Assembly: GCA_017509255.1 (NCBI GenBank)
Contig: JAFWQA010000037.1
Span: forward strand, 1-64,000
Source of the DNA: Clostridia bacterium
GTDB taxonomy: Bacteria > Bacillota > Clostridia > Christensenellales > Aristaeellaceae
Direction: 5' to 3'
Length of the DNA stretch: 64,000 bases
The stretch's first letter is position 1; each line of letters begins with the position of its first letter. Below, one piece after another: positions 34,590-42,637 of the stretch. The notes under the pieces are model-generated. The model saw only the letters and a program-made list of their open reading frames with translations, searched no databases and had not been told where the DNA came from. Position numbers and translations under genes: made by a program.

Positions 34590-35218
34590 AGGGCATGCTT
34601 GTAAAGGACATGATCTATCTGCGCGGGCAGTGGAAGAGCCTGCTGATCATGGCGATGTGCGGCCTGGCGATGAGCGCGGCGCTGCAGGCGCCGAGCATGA
34701 TCCTGTATGTGACACTGCTGGGGATGATGGTGGCACTCGGAACCCTTTCCGCGGACGAGCTGGACCGGGGCTATTCCTGGCTGCTGACTCTGCCGGTGAC
34801 GAGAAAAAGCTATGTCCGGGCCAAGTACCTTTTCACCGCGGGCGTCGTGGTGTGCTGCGCGCTGCTTTCCCTGCTGGTCACGGCCGTCCTGATCCGGTTT
34901 CAGGAGAGCGATTTTACGGCGGCGGACCTGCTGACCACCATGCTGCTGTCGCTGGCGATGAACCTGTTCATCATGGCCGTTACTCTCCCACTGCGCATCA
35001 AATACGGCAGCCAGAAGGGGCAGATCATGATGATCGCCGTGCTGGCTGTGCTCGTGGCCGGCATCGTGCTGGTGGTGAAGCAGCAGGGGGGCACACTGGC
35101 GCAGATGACCTCCGCGCCGGCCGGCTGGGTGAAGGCCGCGCTCCCGGCGGCCGCTCTCGCGGCGGCAGCGGTCTCCGAGAAGATCTCCGAGCGGATCCTG
35201 GAGAAAAAGGAATTCTGA
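34586..35218 (+). CDS. ABC-2 type permease, 210 aa
   Basis: A 210-residue membrane protein with about six hydrophobic helices, of the small ABC-2 permease family that pairs with the ATPase upstream. The N-terminus MKGMLVKDMIYLRGQWKSLL is typical (a lysine-aspartate 'LxKDxxxl' start). The gene is translationally coupled to the ATPase (ATGA overlap) and ends the operon. Substrate unknown. Confidence 0.85.
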   Translation: MKGMLVKDMIYLRGQWKSLLIMAMCGLAMSAALQAPSMILYVTLLGMMVALGTLSADELDRGYSWLLTLPVTRKSYVRAKYLFTAGVVVCCALLSLLVTAVLIRFQESDFTAADLLTTMLLSLAMNLFIMAVTLPLRIKYGSQKGQIMMIAVLAVLVAGIVLVVKQQGGTLAQMTSAPAGWVKAALPAAALAAAAVSEKISERILEKKEF

Positions 35219-35358
35219 AGCCGGCCCGGGATGGGAAAAACCGGAACGCGTTCGGAAAACGGCGCGGGACAAGCAAGGCTTTTTCAGGGCCCGCGGAGTC
35301 CGATCCGGCCGGAAACCGCCCGAAATGGGCATTTTTGCCGAAAAAAAGCTGAAAACGC

Positions 35359-35386
35359 TTGACATATCTTATTTCCAAGGTATAAT
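35359..35386 (+). promoter_or_regulatory. promoter of the HU gene
   Basis: TTGACA (35359-35364), 16-base spacer, TATAAT (35381-35386), a near-consensus promoter fitting an abundant protein. Confidence 0.85.
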
Positions 35387-35421
35387 CAGGAACGCAACAT
35401 AACTCAAGGAGGTTTTCTGAG

Positions 35422-35697
35422 ATGAACAAAGGTGAACTGGTTGCCGCGCTGAGCGCAAAGACTGAAATGACCAAGAAGGATTCCGAAGCAGCCCTGAACG
35501 CTCTGATCGACGTGATCGGCGCTACCATCGCTGCCGGTGATAAGGTCCAGCTGATCGGCTTCGGCACTTTCGAAGCCAAGAAGCGCCCCGCCCGCGTGGC
35601 CCGCAACCCCCGTACCGGCGCCGCTGTGAAGATCGCCGAGTGCAAGGCCCCCGCTTTCAAGGCCGGCAAGGCTCTGAAGGACAAGGTCAACAAGTAA
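35422..35697 (+). CDS. hup: HU family DNA-binding protein
   Basis: A 91-residue histone-like protein that bends and compacts DNA as a dimer. It has the N-terminal MNKGELVAALSAKTEMTKKD helix pair, the IGFGTFEAKKR core and the RNPRTGAAVKI DNA-binding arm with its conserved Asn-Pro at the tip. The start is preceded by AAGGAGG. The gene has a near-perfect promoter and strong terminator and uses few codon types, in keeping with high expression. Confidence 0.96.
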   Translation: MNKGELVAALSAKTEMTKKDSEAALNALIDVIGATIAAGDKVQLIGFGTFEAKKRPARVARNPRTGAAVKIAECKAPAFKAGKALKDKVNK

Positions 35698-35717
35698 TCT
35701 CAGTCTTTCAAAGAAAG

Positions 35718-35742
35718 CCGCAGCATACGCTGCGGTTTTTTT
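35718..35742 (+). terminator. terminator of the HU gene
   Basis: Seven-bp stem (35718-35724 with 35729-35735), ATAC loop, T7. Confidence 0.9.
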
Positions 35743-35999
35743 GTACTCCGGAGGAGCGGCCGGGAAGCCGCTGTAAGTCTTGAACCGTGGGACAAATTGA
35801 AAAAACAGATAGGAAACAAAAATAAAAAAGGTAAATTTGATTCCAAAACGGTTTAAATTTTTTTGACGGAGGGAAAACCGCCGGACGGTGACCTTTCTGT
35901 AGATTTGTCTGCAGTGCTTGATACGCAAGGATTCCGGGTGAAAACGCGCAAATAATGCAAAGGTTTACACACGTCAGGCGGGGGTTGACCCCTCAGGTA
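35743..35999. other. gene-free leader region
   Basis: About 260 AT-rich bases without a gene. It has an imperfect hairpin CTGTAGA/TCTGCAG near 35897 and a GGGGTTGACCCC near-palindrome at 35982-35993 just upstream of the -35 of the next promoter, a possible operator. Confidence 0.4.
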
Positions 36000-36028
36000 T
36001 TTACAAAAAAGGCCGGATAGTGTAAAAT
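36000..36028 (+). promoter_or_regulatory. promoter of the ChvE-type importer operon
   Basis: TTTACA (36000-36005), 17-base spacer, TAAAAT (36023-36028), 55 bases before the start codon. Confidence 0.7.
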
Positions 36029-36083
36029 ACGGTCAGAAATTTTCCGGAAAGATAATCCGGAAGTAAAAAAAGGAGATGTGTCC

Positions 36084-37160
36084 ATGAAAAAGATTCTTGC
36101 TCTGGTACTTGCTCTTGCTCTGTGCATCAGCTGCGCATCCGCTCTGGCCGCGGGTGAGAAGGTCGGTGTGTCCATGCCCACCAAGGACCTGCAGCGCTGG
36201 AATCAGGATGGCGCCAACATGGAAGCCAAACTGAAGGAAGCCGGCTACGAAGTCGAACTGCAGTTCGCGTCCAATGACCCCCAGCAGCAGCTGGCTCAGG
36301 TTGAGACCATGATCGACAACGGCTGCGCCGTGGTCGTTATCGCTGCTATCGAAGGCAAGTCCCTGGGCGCTGCCCTGGACAAGGCCGCTGAAAAGGGCGT
36401 CAAAGTTATCGCTTACGACCGTCTGCTGATGAACAGCGCGGCTGTTGACTACTATGCCACTTTCGATAACTTCAAGGTTGGTGTCATTCAGGGCACCTAC
36501 GTGAAGGATGCTCTGAAACTGGACGAAGCTGAAGGACCCTTCGTGATCGAATTCACCGCCGGTGACCCCGGTGACAACAACGCGGGCTTCTTCTTCGACG
36601 GCGCTATGTCCGTTCTGAAGCCCTACATTGACGCCGGCAAGCTGGTTGTGACCTCCGGCCAGATCGAGTTCGAGAAGGTTGCTACCCCCGAATGGAAGCC
36701 GGACACTGCTCAGGCCCGTGCTGAGAACATCCTGTCTTCCTACTATGCCGATGGCACCAAGCTGGATGCCTGGCTGTGCTCCAACGACTCCACCGCTCTG
36801 GGCGTGACCAACGCTCTGGAAGCCAACTATGACATCGCTACCTATGGCTGGCCGATCATTACCGGTCAGGACTGCGACGTTACCAACACCAACAACATGA
36901 TCGATGGCAAGCAGGCTATGTCCGTGTTCAAAGACACCCGTACCCTGGCTGCTCAGGTTGTGAAGATGGTTGGCCAGATCCTGAAGGGTGAAAAAGTCGA
37001 CGTGAACGACGAGAAGACCTACGACAACGGCGTGAAGGTTGTTCCTTCCTTCCTGTGCGATCCCGTTATCGGCACTGCGGAGAACTACAAGGAACTGCTG
37101 ATCGAATCCGGCTACTACATCCTGCTGGATGACGGCCATGTCGACAAGCTTCCCGAATAA
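36084..37160 (+). CDS. chvE: monosaccharide-binding protein, ChvE type
   Basis: The 358-residue periplasmic-binding-type protein of a CUT2 monosaccharide importer. The mature domain begins GEKVGVSMPTKDLQRWNQDG, has FASNDPQQQLAQVETMI and VIAYDRLLMNSAAVDYYATF, the ChvE/XylF hallmarks, and ends with a domain that contacts the permease. The signal peptide (to about 23, ALAAG) has no lipobox, so it is unclear how the protein stays at the surface of a Gram-positive cell. The start is ATG 36084 behind AGGAGA; a GTG two codons upstream is less well placed. Codon use suggests high expression. Glucose, galactose, xylose or arabinose are the usual ligands. Confidence 0.9.
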   Translation: MKKILALVLALALCISCASALAAGEKVGVSMPTKDLQRWNQDGANMEAKLKEAGYEVELQFASNDPQQQLAQVETMIDNGCAVVVIAAIEGKSLGAALDKAAEKGVKVIAYDRLLMNSAAVDYYATFDNFKVGVIQGTYVKDALKLDEAEGPFVIEFTAGDPGDNNAGFFFDGAMSVLKPYIDAGKLVVTSGQIEFEKVATPEWKPDTAQARAENILSSYYADGTKLDAWLCSNDSTALGVTNALEANYDIATYGWPIITGQDCDVTNTNNMIDGKQAMSVFKDTRTLAAQVVKMVGQILKGEKVDVNDEKTYDNGVKVVPSFLCDPVIGTAENYKELLIESGYYILLDDGHVDKLPE

Positions 37161-37182
37161 TTAACCCCGTATCATGATTTAA

Positions 37183-37215
37183 GATGCAGGCGGGCCCAGC
37201 CCGCCTGCATCGTTT
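37183..37215 (+). terminator. intra-operon attenuator hairpin
   Basis: Perfect 13-bp stem (37183-37195 with 37199-37211) with a short GTTT tail; it probably lowers downstream expression relative to the binding protein. A second small hairpin (37262-37280) lies before the ATPase ribosome site. Confidence 0.65.
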
Positions 37216-37302
37216 AAGGAGAAAGACAATTACTGATTTTTTGTCCAATTCATACGTCCTGCAGACCGCCGGGCGGTCTGAGAGGAAAGCTGGAGGAGAG
37301 CC

Positions 37303-38847
37303 ATGGCAAAGATATTGCTTGAAATGAAGAATATCACAAAGACTTTCCCGGGCGTAAAAGCACTGGATAACGTGAATTTCCAGGTCGAAGAGGGAGAGAT
37401 CCATGCGCTGGTAGGTGAAAACGGCGCCGGAAAATCCACTCTGATGAACGTGCTGAGCGGTATTTATCCCTACGGAACCTACGAAGGGGATATCATCTAC
37501 GACGGTAAAGTCTGTGAATTCCATAACATTAAAGACTCTGAAAAACTGGGTATTGTCATTATCCATCAGGAGCTGGCACTGGTTCCGGAGATGACGATCG
37601 GTGAAAACATGTACCTGGGCAACGAACGCGGCCACAAATACGCGATCGACTGGAACACCACCTATGCCGAAGCTGATAAATACCTGAGAATGGTCGGGCT
37701 TTCCGAAAGTTCCAAGGTTCAGGTCAAAACCATCGGCACCGGCAAACAGCAGCTGGTTGAAATTGCCAAGGCGCTGGCAAAGAAAGCGCGGCTGCTGATT
37801 CTGGATGAGCCCACATCCTCCCTGAATGAAGAAGATTCCCGCGCATTGCTGGATCTCATGCTGGAGTTCAAAAAGCAAGGGATGACGATGATCATCATCT
37901 CCCACAAACTCAACGAGGTCGCTTATGTCGCGGATACGATAACGGTGGTCCGCGATGGTGCCACCATTGAGACCATCGACAACCACGGCACTGAACAGGT
38001 TTCCGAAGAGCGGATCATCAAAGGCATGGTCGGCCGTGAGATTACCAACCGCTTCCCGAAACGGGACAATGTACAGATCGGTGATATCCAGCTGGAAGTG
38101 GATCACTGGACAGTTCATCATCCGCTGTATCCGGAACGCAAAGTGGTTGACGACGTATCCATGTACGTCCGCAAGGGCGAAGTCGTCGGTATCTACGGCC
38201 TGATGGGCGCCGGACGGACGGAATTGGCCATGAGTATTTTCGGGCAGAGCTATGGAACCAATTTTTCCGGTGAACTGAAGATCGACGGAAAACCGGTTAA
38301 GATGAAGAAGAGCGAAGCAGACGCGATCAAGCATAAGATTGCTTATGTAACTGAAGACCGGAAGGGCAACGGACTTGTATTGAGCCAGTCCATCAAGGTC
38401 AACACTTCCCTGGCTCATCTGGATGCGATTTCCAGCCATACGGTCATCGACGGCGACAAGGAATACGCCGTTGCAGAAGAGTACCGCGACAAGCTGAAAA
38501 TTAAAACCCCGACTGTGGAACAGCTGGTGGGCAACCTCTCCGGCGGTAACCAGCAGAAGGTACTGCTGGCTAAGTGGATGTTTGCGGAACCGGACATCAT
38601 GCTGCTGGACGAGCCGACACGCGGTATTGACGTCGGCGCCAAGTATGAGATCTACTGCATCATCAATGACCTGGCTGCTGCCGGAAAATCGGTGGTGATG
38701 ATCTCTTCCGAACTGCCGGAAGTTCTGGGCCTGTGCGACCGGATCTACATCATGAATGAAGGTAAGATGGTCGGCGAAATGAAAGGCTCTGAAGCGACAC
38801 AGGAAAGCATCATGGCTGTAATCCTTAAATCCGGAAGGGGTGAATAA
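37303..38847 (+). CDS. gguA: monosaccharide ABC transporter ATPase, GguA/MmsA type
   Basis: A 514-residue ATPase with two fused ABC domains, the CUT2 arrangement. The first has Walker [11 protein letters not shown] and Walker [12 protein letters not shown]; the second has a non-canonical GLMGAGRTE in place of Walker A and [14 protein letters not shown] with [16 protein letters not shown], the normal asymmetry in this class. GGAGGAG precedes the ATG. It sits between the ChvE-type binding protein and the first of two permeases (2-base gap). The distal hairpin upstream likely sets the protein ratio. Confidence 0.93.
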   Translation: MAKILLEMKNITKTFPGVKALDNVNFQVEEGEIHALVGENGAGKSTLMNVLSGIYPYGTYEGDIIYDGKVCEFHNIKDSEKLGIVIIHQELALVPEMTIGENMYLGNERGHKYAIDWNTTYAEADKYLRMVGLSESSKVQVKTIGTGKQQLVEIAKALAKKARLLILDEPTSSLNEEDSRALLDLMLEFKKQGMTMIIISHKLNEVAYVADTITVVRDGATIETIDNHGTEQVSEERIIKGMVGREITNRFPKRDNVQIGDIQLEVDHWTVHHPLYPERKVVDDVSMYVRKGEVVGIYGLMGAGRTELAMSIFGQSYGTNFSGELKIDGKPVKMKKSEADAIKHKIAYVTEDRKGNGLVLSQSIKVNTSLAHLDAISSHTVIDGDKEYAVAEEYRDKLKIKTPTVEQLVGNLSGGNQQKVLLAKWMFAEPDIMLLDEPTRGIDVGAKYEIYCIINDLAAAGKSVVMISSELPEVLGLCDRIYIMNEGKMVGEMKGSEATQESIMAVILKSGRGE

Positions 38848-38849
38848 CG

Positions 38850-40088
38850 ATGAGTGAAAATGTTAAGAAAGCCCCGAATTTCAGGAAAAATGCAACTGCA
38901 TTTATGCAGAAGTACAAGGCGGGCGAGTTTTTTCAGAAGTACACGATGGTGCTTGCCCTGGTTGTCGTGATTGCGTTCTTTGCACTCCGGACCGGCGGAA
39001 AGACTCTGCTCCCCGCCAATATCAATAACCTGATTGCCCAGAATGCTTACGTATTCGTGCTGGCAGCCGGTATGCTGCTCTGTATCCTGACCGGCGGTAA
39101 CATCGACCTGTCTGTCGGTTCCGTGGTTTGCTTCGCCGCTGCAGTCGGTACCGTTTTGATGCAGGCGGGCGTGAACATGTGGATAGCAGTGCTTGCCATG
39201 CTGGCGATCGGCCTGGCAGTAGGCACTTTCCAGGGATTCTGGATTGCAAAGGTGCATGTGCCTGCGTTTATCGCCACGCTGTCCGGTATGTATGCCTTCC
39301 GCGGCTTCTCCAATGTGGTGCTGGGCGGTTATCAGGTATCCATCACGAACCAGAGCTTCCTGGATCTGTTCGGCGGCGGTGCAGGCTGCTATGTACCGGA
39401 TTATCTTCGTCAGCTGTTCGGACTTGCCAACGGCAAGCCCAATATTACCTGCCTTGCGGTGGGCGGACTGGCAGTCGTCATCTATATCCTGATGACGATC
39501 AGGAAGGTACATATCCAGAAGAAACTGCAAATCCATCAGTCTATTATCGGCACGGCGATCACCACTGTTCTCATCTCCGCTGTCATTATCTGGCTGACGC
39601 TGAAACTGGCCAGTCACAGAGGTATCCCGACTGTGATGATCTGGATCTGCATGGTTCTCGGTATCTATCAATATATTACCACCCGGACTGCTATCGGACG
39701 TCATCTGTATGCGGTAGGCGGCAATGAAAAGGCAACAGCGCTGTCCGGTGTCAAGACCAGAAACGTGTTCTGGTTTGCATATGCCAGTATCGGCCTGATG
39801 GCCGGTCTGGCCGGCATCCTTACAGCTGCGCGGGCGAGAGGTATTGATCCGACCTACGGTGAAGGCTATGAAATGGACGCTATCGCATCCTGCTTCATCG
39901 GCGGCGCATCCGCGTACGGCGGAATCGGTAAAGTATCCGGAATGATTATCGGTGCTGTGCTGATGGGTGTTATCAACCAGGGCATGGGTATTCTGGGCGT
40001 TGACTCCAACTACCAGAAAGTGGTTAAAGGTATCGTGCTGCTGATTGCCGTTATGTTTGACGTGCTGAGCAAGCGGCAGAAACGGTAA
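38850..40088 (+). CDS. gguB: monosaccharide ABC permease 1, GguB type
   Basis: A 412-residue integral membrane protein of the RbsC/GguB family, with about ten hydrophobic helices. It has the family segments NLIAQNAYVFVLAAGMLL, ILTGGNIDLSVGSV, and VGGNEKATALSGV before the C-terminal GGASAYGGIGKVSG loop. It is 2 bases after the ATPase and 18 bases before a second, clearly related permease. CUT2 importers usually work with one permease gene forming a homodimer. Confidence 0.92.
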   Translation: MSENVKKAPNFRKNATAFMQKYKAGEFFQKYTMVLALVVVIAFFALRTGGKTLLPANINNLIAQNAYVFVLAAGMLLCILTGGNIDLSVGSVVCFAAAVGTVLMQAGVNMWIAVLAMLAIGLAVGTFQGFWIAKVHVPAFIATLSGMYAFRGFSNVVLGGYQVSITNQSFLDLFGGGAGCYVPDYLRQLFGLANGKPNITCLAVGGLAVVIYILMTIRKVHIQKKLQIHQSIIGTAITTVLISAVIIWLTLKLASHRGIPTVMIWICMVLGIYQYITTRTAIGRHLYAVGGNEKATALSGVKTRNVFWFAYASIGLMAGLAGILTAARARGIDPTYGEGYEMDAIASCFIGGASAYGGIGKVSGMIIGAVLMGVINQGMGILGVDSNYQKVVKGIVLLIAVMFDVLSKRQKR

Positions 40089-40106
40089 GGAAGGAGGATG
40101 ACAAAA

Positions 40107-41276
40107 ATGGATAAGAAAGTACTTGCTTCCACACTGAAAAAGAACGCCATGCTCGTCGTCCTGGTCCTCGTATATCTGTTCTTTATGGTTCTGACCGGAG
40201 GCGGTATCTTCAGACCGACAAGCTTTAATGCTTTGATCAGCCAGAATGCCTATGTATATATTCTTGGCTGCGGTATGCTGATGTGCATGCTGACCGGCGG
40301 CAACATCGACCTTTCCTGCGGCGCTTTCGTCTGCCTGCTGGGCGCAATTGGCGGCGTGCTGATGGTCATCCAGGGATGGGGTACAGGTATTTCGCTCCTG
40401 GTGGTCCTGCTGATCGGTATTGTATACGGCTGCGGACTGGGCGCACTGGTGGCTTATGTACGTGTTCCGCCGTGGATCGCGACCCTGGCCGGTTATCTGG
40501 CATTCCGCGGACTGGGCACCGCTATACTGCGCGCCAATTCTTCCACGGGTTCGATCGGACCGTTCCCTGACAGCTTCCTGGATATCTTCTCTCGCATTGT
40601 TTTTAAGACTCCGGAGGGAGTAATGAATATTCCGTGCATTGTTGCGGGTATTGTTGCGGCGGCACTGGTTGTGCTTCTGGTGTTCCGGAACCGTGCGGTA
40701 CGTCTGAAGAAAGGGTATGAAGCGGATTCATTTGGCGCTGCGGCTGCCAAGAGCGGCATTGGCGCAGCTGTGATTCTGCTTGTGATGTACAAGCTGTCCC
40801 TGGCCGGTGGTATTCCTACCGTGCTGCTGTGGGTGACAGGTATTGTGCTGATTTATTCCTTCATTACCAGTAAAACAACGATCGGCCGTCACTTCTACGT
40901 GGTAGGCGGCAACATTGAGGCAGCCCGGCTGTCCGGTGTGAACACCAAGCGGATTATGTTCCTGGCTTACCTGAATATGGCGGTGCTGACATCCATTTCC
41001 GCCATGACGGTTATTGCCCGGTTTACCGCTGCCAATGCAAACGCAGGTAAGAACTTCGAAATGGACGCTATTTCCGCGTGTGTGGTGGGCGGTGTTTCCG
41101 CCAGCGGCGGTGCAGGTTCCATCCTGGGTATGGTGATCGGCGCTACGCTGATCGGCGTGATCAACCTGGGCATGTTCCAGATCAGCCTGGACGCGAACTA
41201 CCAGCGCGTGGTCAAGGGCTTCGTGCTGCTGGCCGCCGTGGTGTTCGACATCCTGTCCAAGCAGAAGCAGAAGTAA
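40107..41276 (+). CDS. monosaccharide ABC permease 2, GguB paralogue
   Basis: A 389-residue permease of the same family as the gene upstream: NALISQNAYVYILGCGMLM, CMLTGGNIDLSCG, VGGNIEAARLSGV and GGVSASGGAGSILG correspond segment by segment to the first permease. The chosen start is ATG 40107, nine bases after AAGGAGG; an ATG at 40098 directly abuts the ribosome site. The pair could form a heterodimeric channel, or each could form its own importer with the shared ATPase. It is the last gene of the operon. Confidence 0.9.
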   Translation: MDKKVLASTLKKNAMLVVLVLVYLFFMVLTGGGIFRPTSFNALISQNAYVYILGCGMLMCMLTGGNIDLSCGAFVCLLGAIGGVLMVIQGWGTGISLLVVLLIGIVYGCGLGALVAYVRVPPWIATLAGYLAFRGLGTAILRANSSTGSIGPFPDSFLDIFSRIVFKTPEGVMNIPCIVAGIVAAALVVLLVFRNRAVRLKKGYEADSFGAAAAKSGIGAAVILLVMYKLSLAGGIPTVLLWVTGIVLIYSFITSKTTIGRHFYVVGGNIEAARLSGVNTKRIMFLAYLNMAVLTSISAMTVIARFTAANANAGKNFEMDAISACVVGGVSASGGAGSILGMVIGATLIGVINLGMFQISLDANYQRVVKGFVLLAAVVFDILSKQKQK

Positions 41277-41304
41277 GACCCGCAGGTAAAGAAGCTGCAA
41301 GCAC

Positions 41305-41328
41305 CCCCCGTGGCCGCGGTCACGGGGG
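41305..41328 (+). terminator. possible terminator of the ChvE operon
   Basis: Eight-bp stem (41305-41312 with 41321-41328) but a weak T-tract (TCTTG); termination may be partial. Confidence 0.45.
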
Positions 41329-41360
41329 TCTTGTGGATAAAGGAACGAAGGTGTTTTTGA

Positions 41361-41609
41361 TTGAACCGGAACAAAACGAGATCCAGCCTGCTGGGCATTG
41401 CCGGCGGCTATCTGGTCTACCTGGCCTATGAGCTTTTCCGGGACCGGAATATAGCGGAAACCACCATGACGCCCTTTGCGCGCTGGCTGTTTATCGCGCT
41501 GTTCGTGCTCTTCGGCGGCGGGCTGATGGTCTACGCCTTCCTCCAGTGGAAAAAGGCGGATAAGGCGGAGGAAGAGGAAAAGAAGGACGATCCGGAAAGC
41601 CTGAAATAA
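41361..41609 (+). CDS. small two-helix membrane protein, 82 aa
   Basis: An 82-residue membrane protein of unknown function with two hydrophobic segments (10-25, LGIAGGYLVYLAYELF; 40-62, ARWLFIALFVLFGGGLMVYAF) and an acidic/lysine-rich cytoplasmic tail (KKADKAEEEEKKDD). It starts at TTG 41361, as no ATG fits, behind GGAACGAAGG. It is followed 24 bases later by the first of two paralogous unknown genes, so the three may form an operon. The general plan is common in Clostridia, but I recognise no family. Confidence 0.65.
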   Translation: MNRNKTRSSLLGIAGGYLVYLAYELFRDRNIAETTMTPFARWLFIALFVLFGGGLMVYAFLQWKKADKAEEEEKKDDPESLK

Positions 41610-41633
41610 CCCCCGGAAGGACGCTGGTGACAC

Positions 41634-42077
41634 ATGAATGAACAGATCCTGAAAATAGAGGAAGCCTTCGGAGCCTACCGGAGGGAGCTGGAGGAAGGCC
41701 TGAAAAAGGCGAAGCCGACGGACGGGCTGCTGGGCTTCGGAAGGTCCGTGAAGGACGACGCCTGTCACGACCGGTTTGACGAAAGGATCGCGCAGGCGGT
41801 GAGCGAAATGACCGCCGGAGCGCCCGCCGCGGAGGACGCGGAAAGGGCGCTGCGCCTGATCCTGATGCGCAGCCGGGAAGCGGAGTGGCACCTGTCCGCG
41901 CAGTGGATGCTGCGCGCGGCGGAGCGGCACGCGCTGGCCCTGGTGCCTTTCCTGAAGCCGGAAGCGGCGGAAACGCTCTGCCGGGAGTACGGGGAGTGCT
42001 ACAGGCGGTGGGACCGGCTGCCGGCCCAGAAGGAGATATACAAAGCCCTGAAGGCACGGGGAAGGAGCGGAAAATGA
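41634..42077 (+). CDS. unknown protein, paralogue A, 147 aa
   Basis: A 147-residue cytoplasmic, mostly helical protein. The landmark is DGLLGFGRSVKDDACHDRFD (residues 30-49), followed by helices with AERHALALVPFL and a C-terminal QKEIYKAL. The next gene encodes a clear paralogue with the same landmarks. The Cys-His pair (DACHDRFD) recurs in both and might bind a metal or be an active site; no known family comes to mind. It overlaps its neighbour by four bases (ATGA), implying coupled translation in equal amounts and perhaps a heterodimer. Confidence 0.72.
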   Translation: MNEQILKIEEAFGAYRRELEEGLKKAKPTDGLLGFGRSVKDDACHDRFDERIAQAVSEMTAGAPAAEDAERALRLILMRSREAEWHLSAQWMLRAAERHALALVPFLKPEAAETLCREYGECYRRWDRLPAQKEIYKALKARGRSGK

Positions 42078-42511
42078 GCGAACTGAGTCTGAAGGCATCC
42101 CTGCAGGCTGTGCTGGACACCTATGACGGGGATGTGCGCGAGGTGGAAAAGAAACGCCGCCCGATGGACGGCGTGCTGGGCTTCGGGCGCGCGCCGGCGG
42201 ACGACCCCTGCCACGGCAGGATGGACAAAGCTGTGGAGGAGCTCCTCGCGGCGGCCGGGGACGCGCCCGCGGAGGAAGCAGCGGACGCGCTGGAGCTGCT
42301 GCTGGGCGCGGCGGGGGCATACGAGGGCCCGGAATACGCGAAGCTGTCCCTGGTCGCGGCGCAGCGGCACGCCCTGGCACAGGCTGCCCGGCTGAGGGCG
42401 GAGGACGCTGCGCGCCTGCTGGACGCCTATATGAAGGCGTATCCGCGCAAAAGGCAGTTCCCCATCCAGAAGAAGATCGTCCAGGCGCTGGAAAAGGCGG
42501 CGCGCGGATGA
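42074..42511 (+). CDS. unknown protein, paralogue B, 145 aa
   Basis: A 145-residue helical protein sharing with the preceding gene the order DGVLGFGRAPADDPCHGRMD (31-50), an EEA-rich helix, AAQRHALAQAARL, and a C-terminal QKKIVQAL. Identity between the two is moderate over the whole length, so the duplication is old. Start at ATG 42074, which overlaps the stop of paralogue A. Function unknown. A hairpin without a good T-tract (42565-42591) follows. Confidence 0.72.
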   Translation: MSELSLKASLQAVLDTYDGDVREVEKKRRPMDGVLGFGRAPADDPCHGRMDKAVEELLAAAGDAPAEEAADALELLLGAAGAYEGPEYAKLSLVAAQRHALAQAARLRAEDAARLLDAYMKAYPRKRQFPIQKKIVQALEKAARG

Positions 42512-42564
42512 AAAAACCGCAAAAAACGCGTACGACCCGGAAAAGAACCGGGAAAGGAAGCGGG

Positions 42565-42591
42565 AACGGGAGTGGCAAAGCCGCTCCCGTT
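42565..42591 (+). terminator. hairpin after paralogue B
   Basis: Twelve-bp stem with one mismatch (42565-42576 with 42580-42591), AAA loop, no T-run. It abuts the -10 of the next promoter. Confidence 0.45.
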
Positions 42592-42592
42592 G

Positions 42593-42601
42593 TGCTATAA
42601 T
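42593..42601 (+). promoter_or_regulatory. extended -10 promoter of the WG-repeat gene
   Basis: TGCTATAAT, an extended -10 of the TGnTATAAT type, 37 bases before the start; no clear -35. Confidence 0.6.
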
Positions 42602-42637
42602 CGTTTCTGCAAATATGAAGAATATCGGAGGAGGCAC

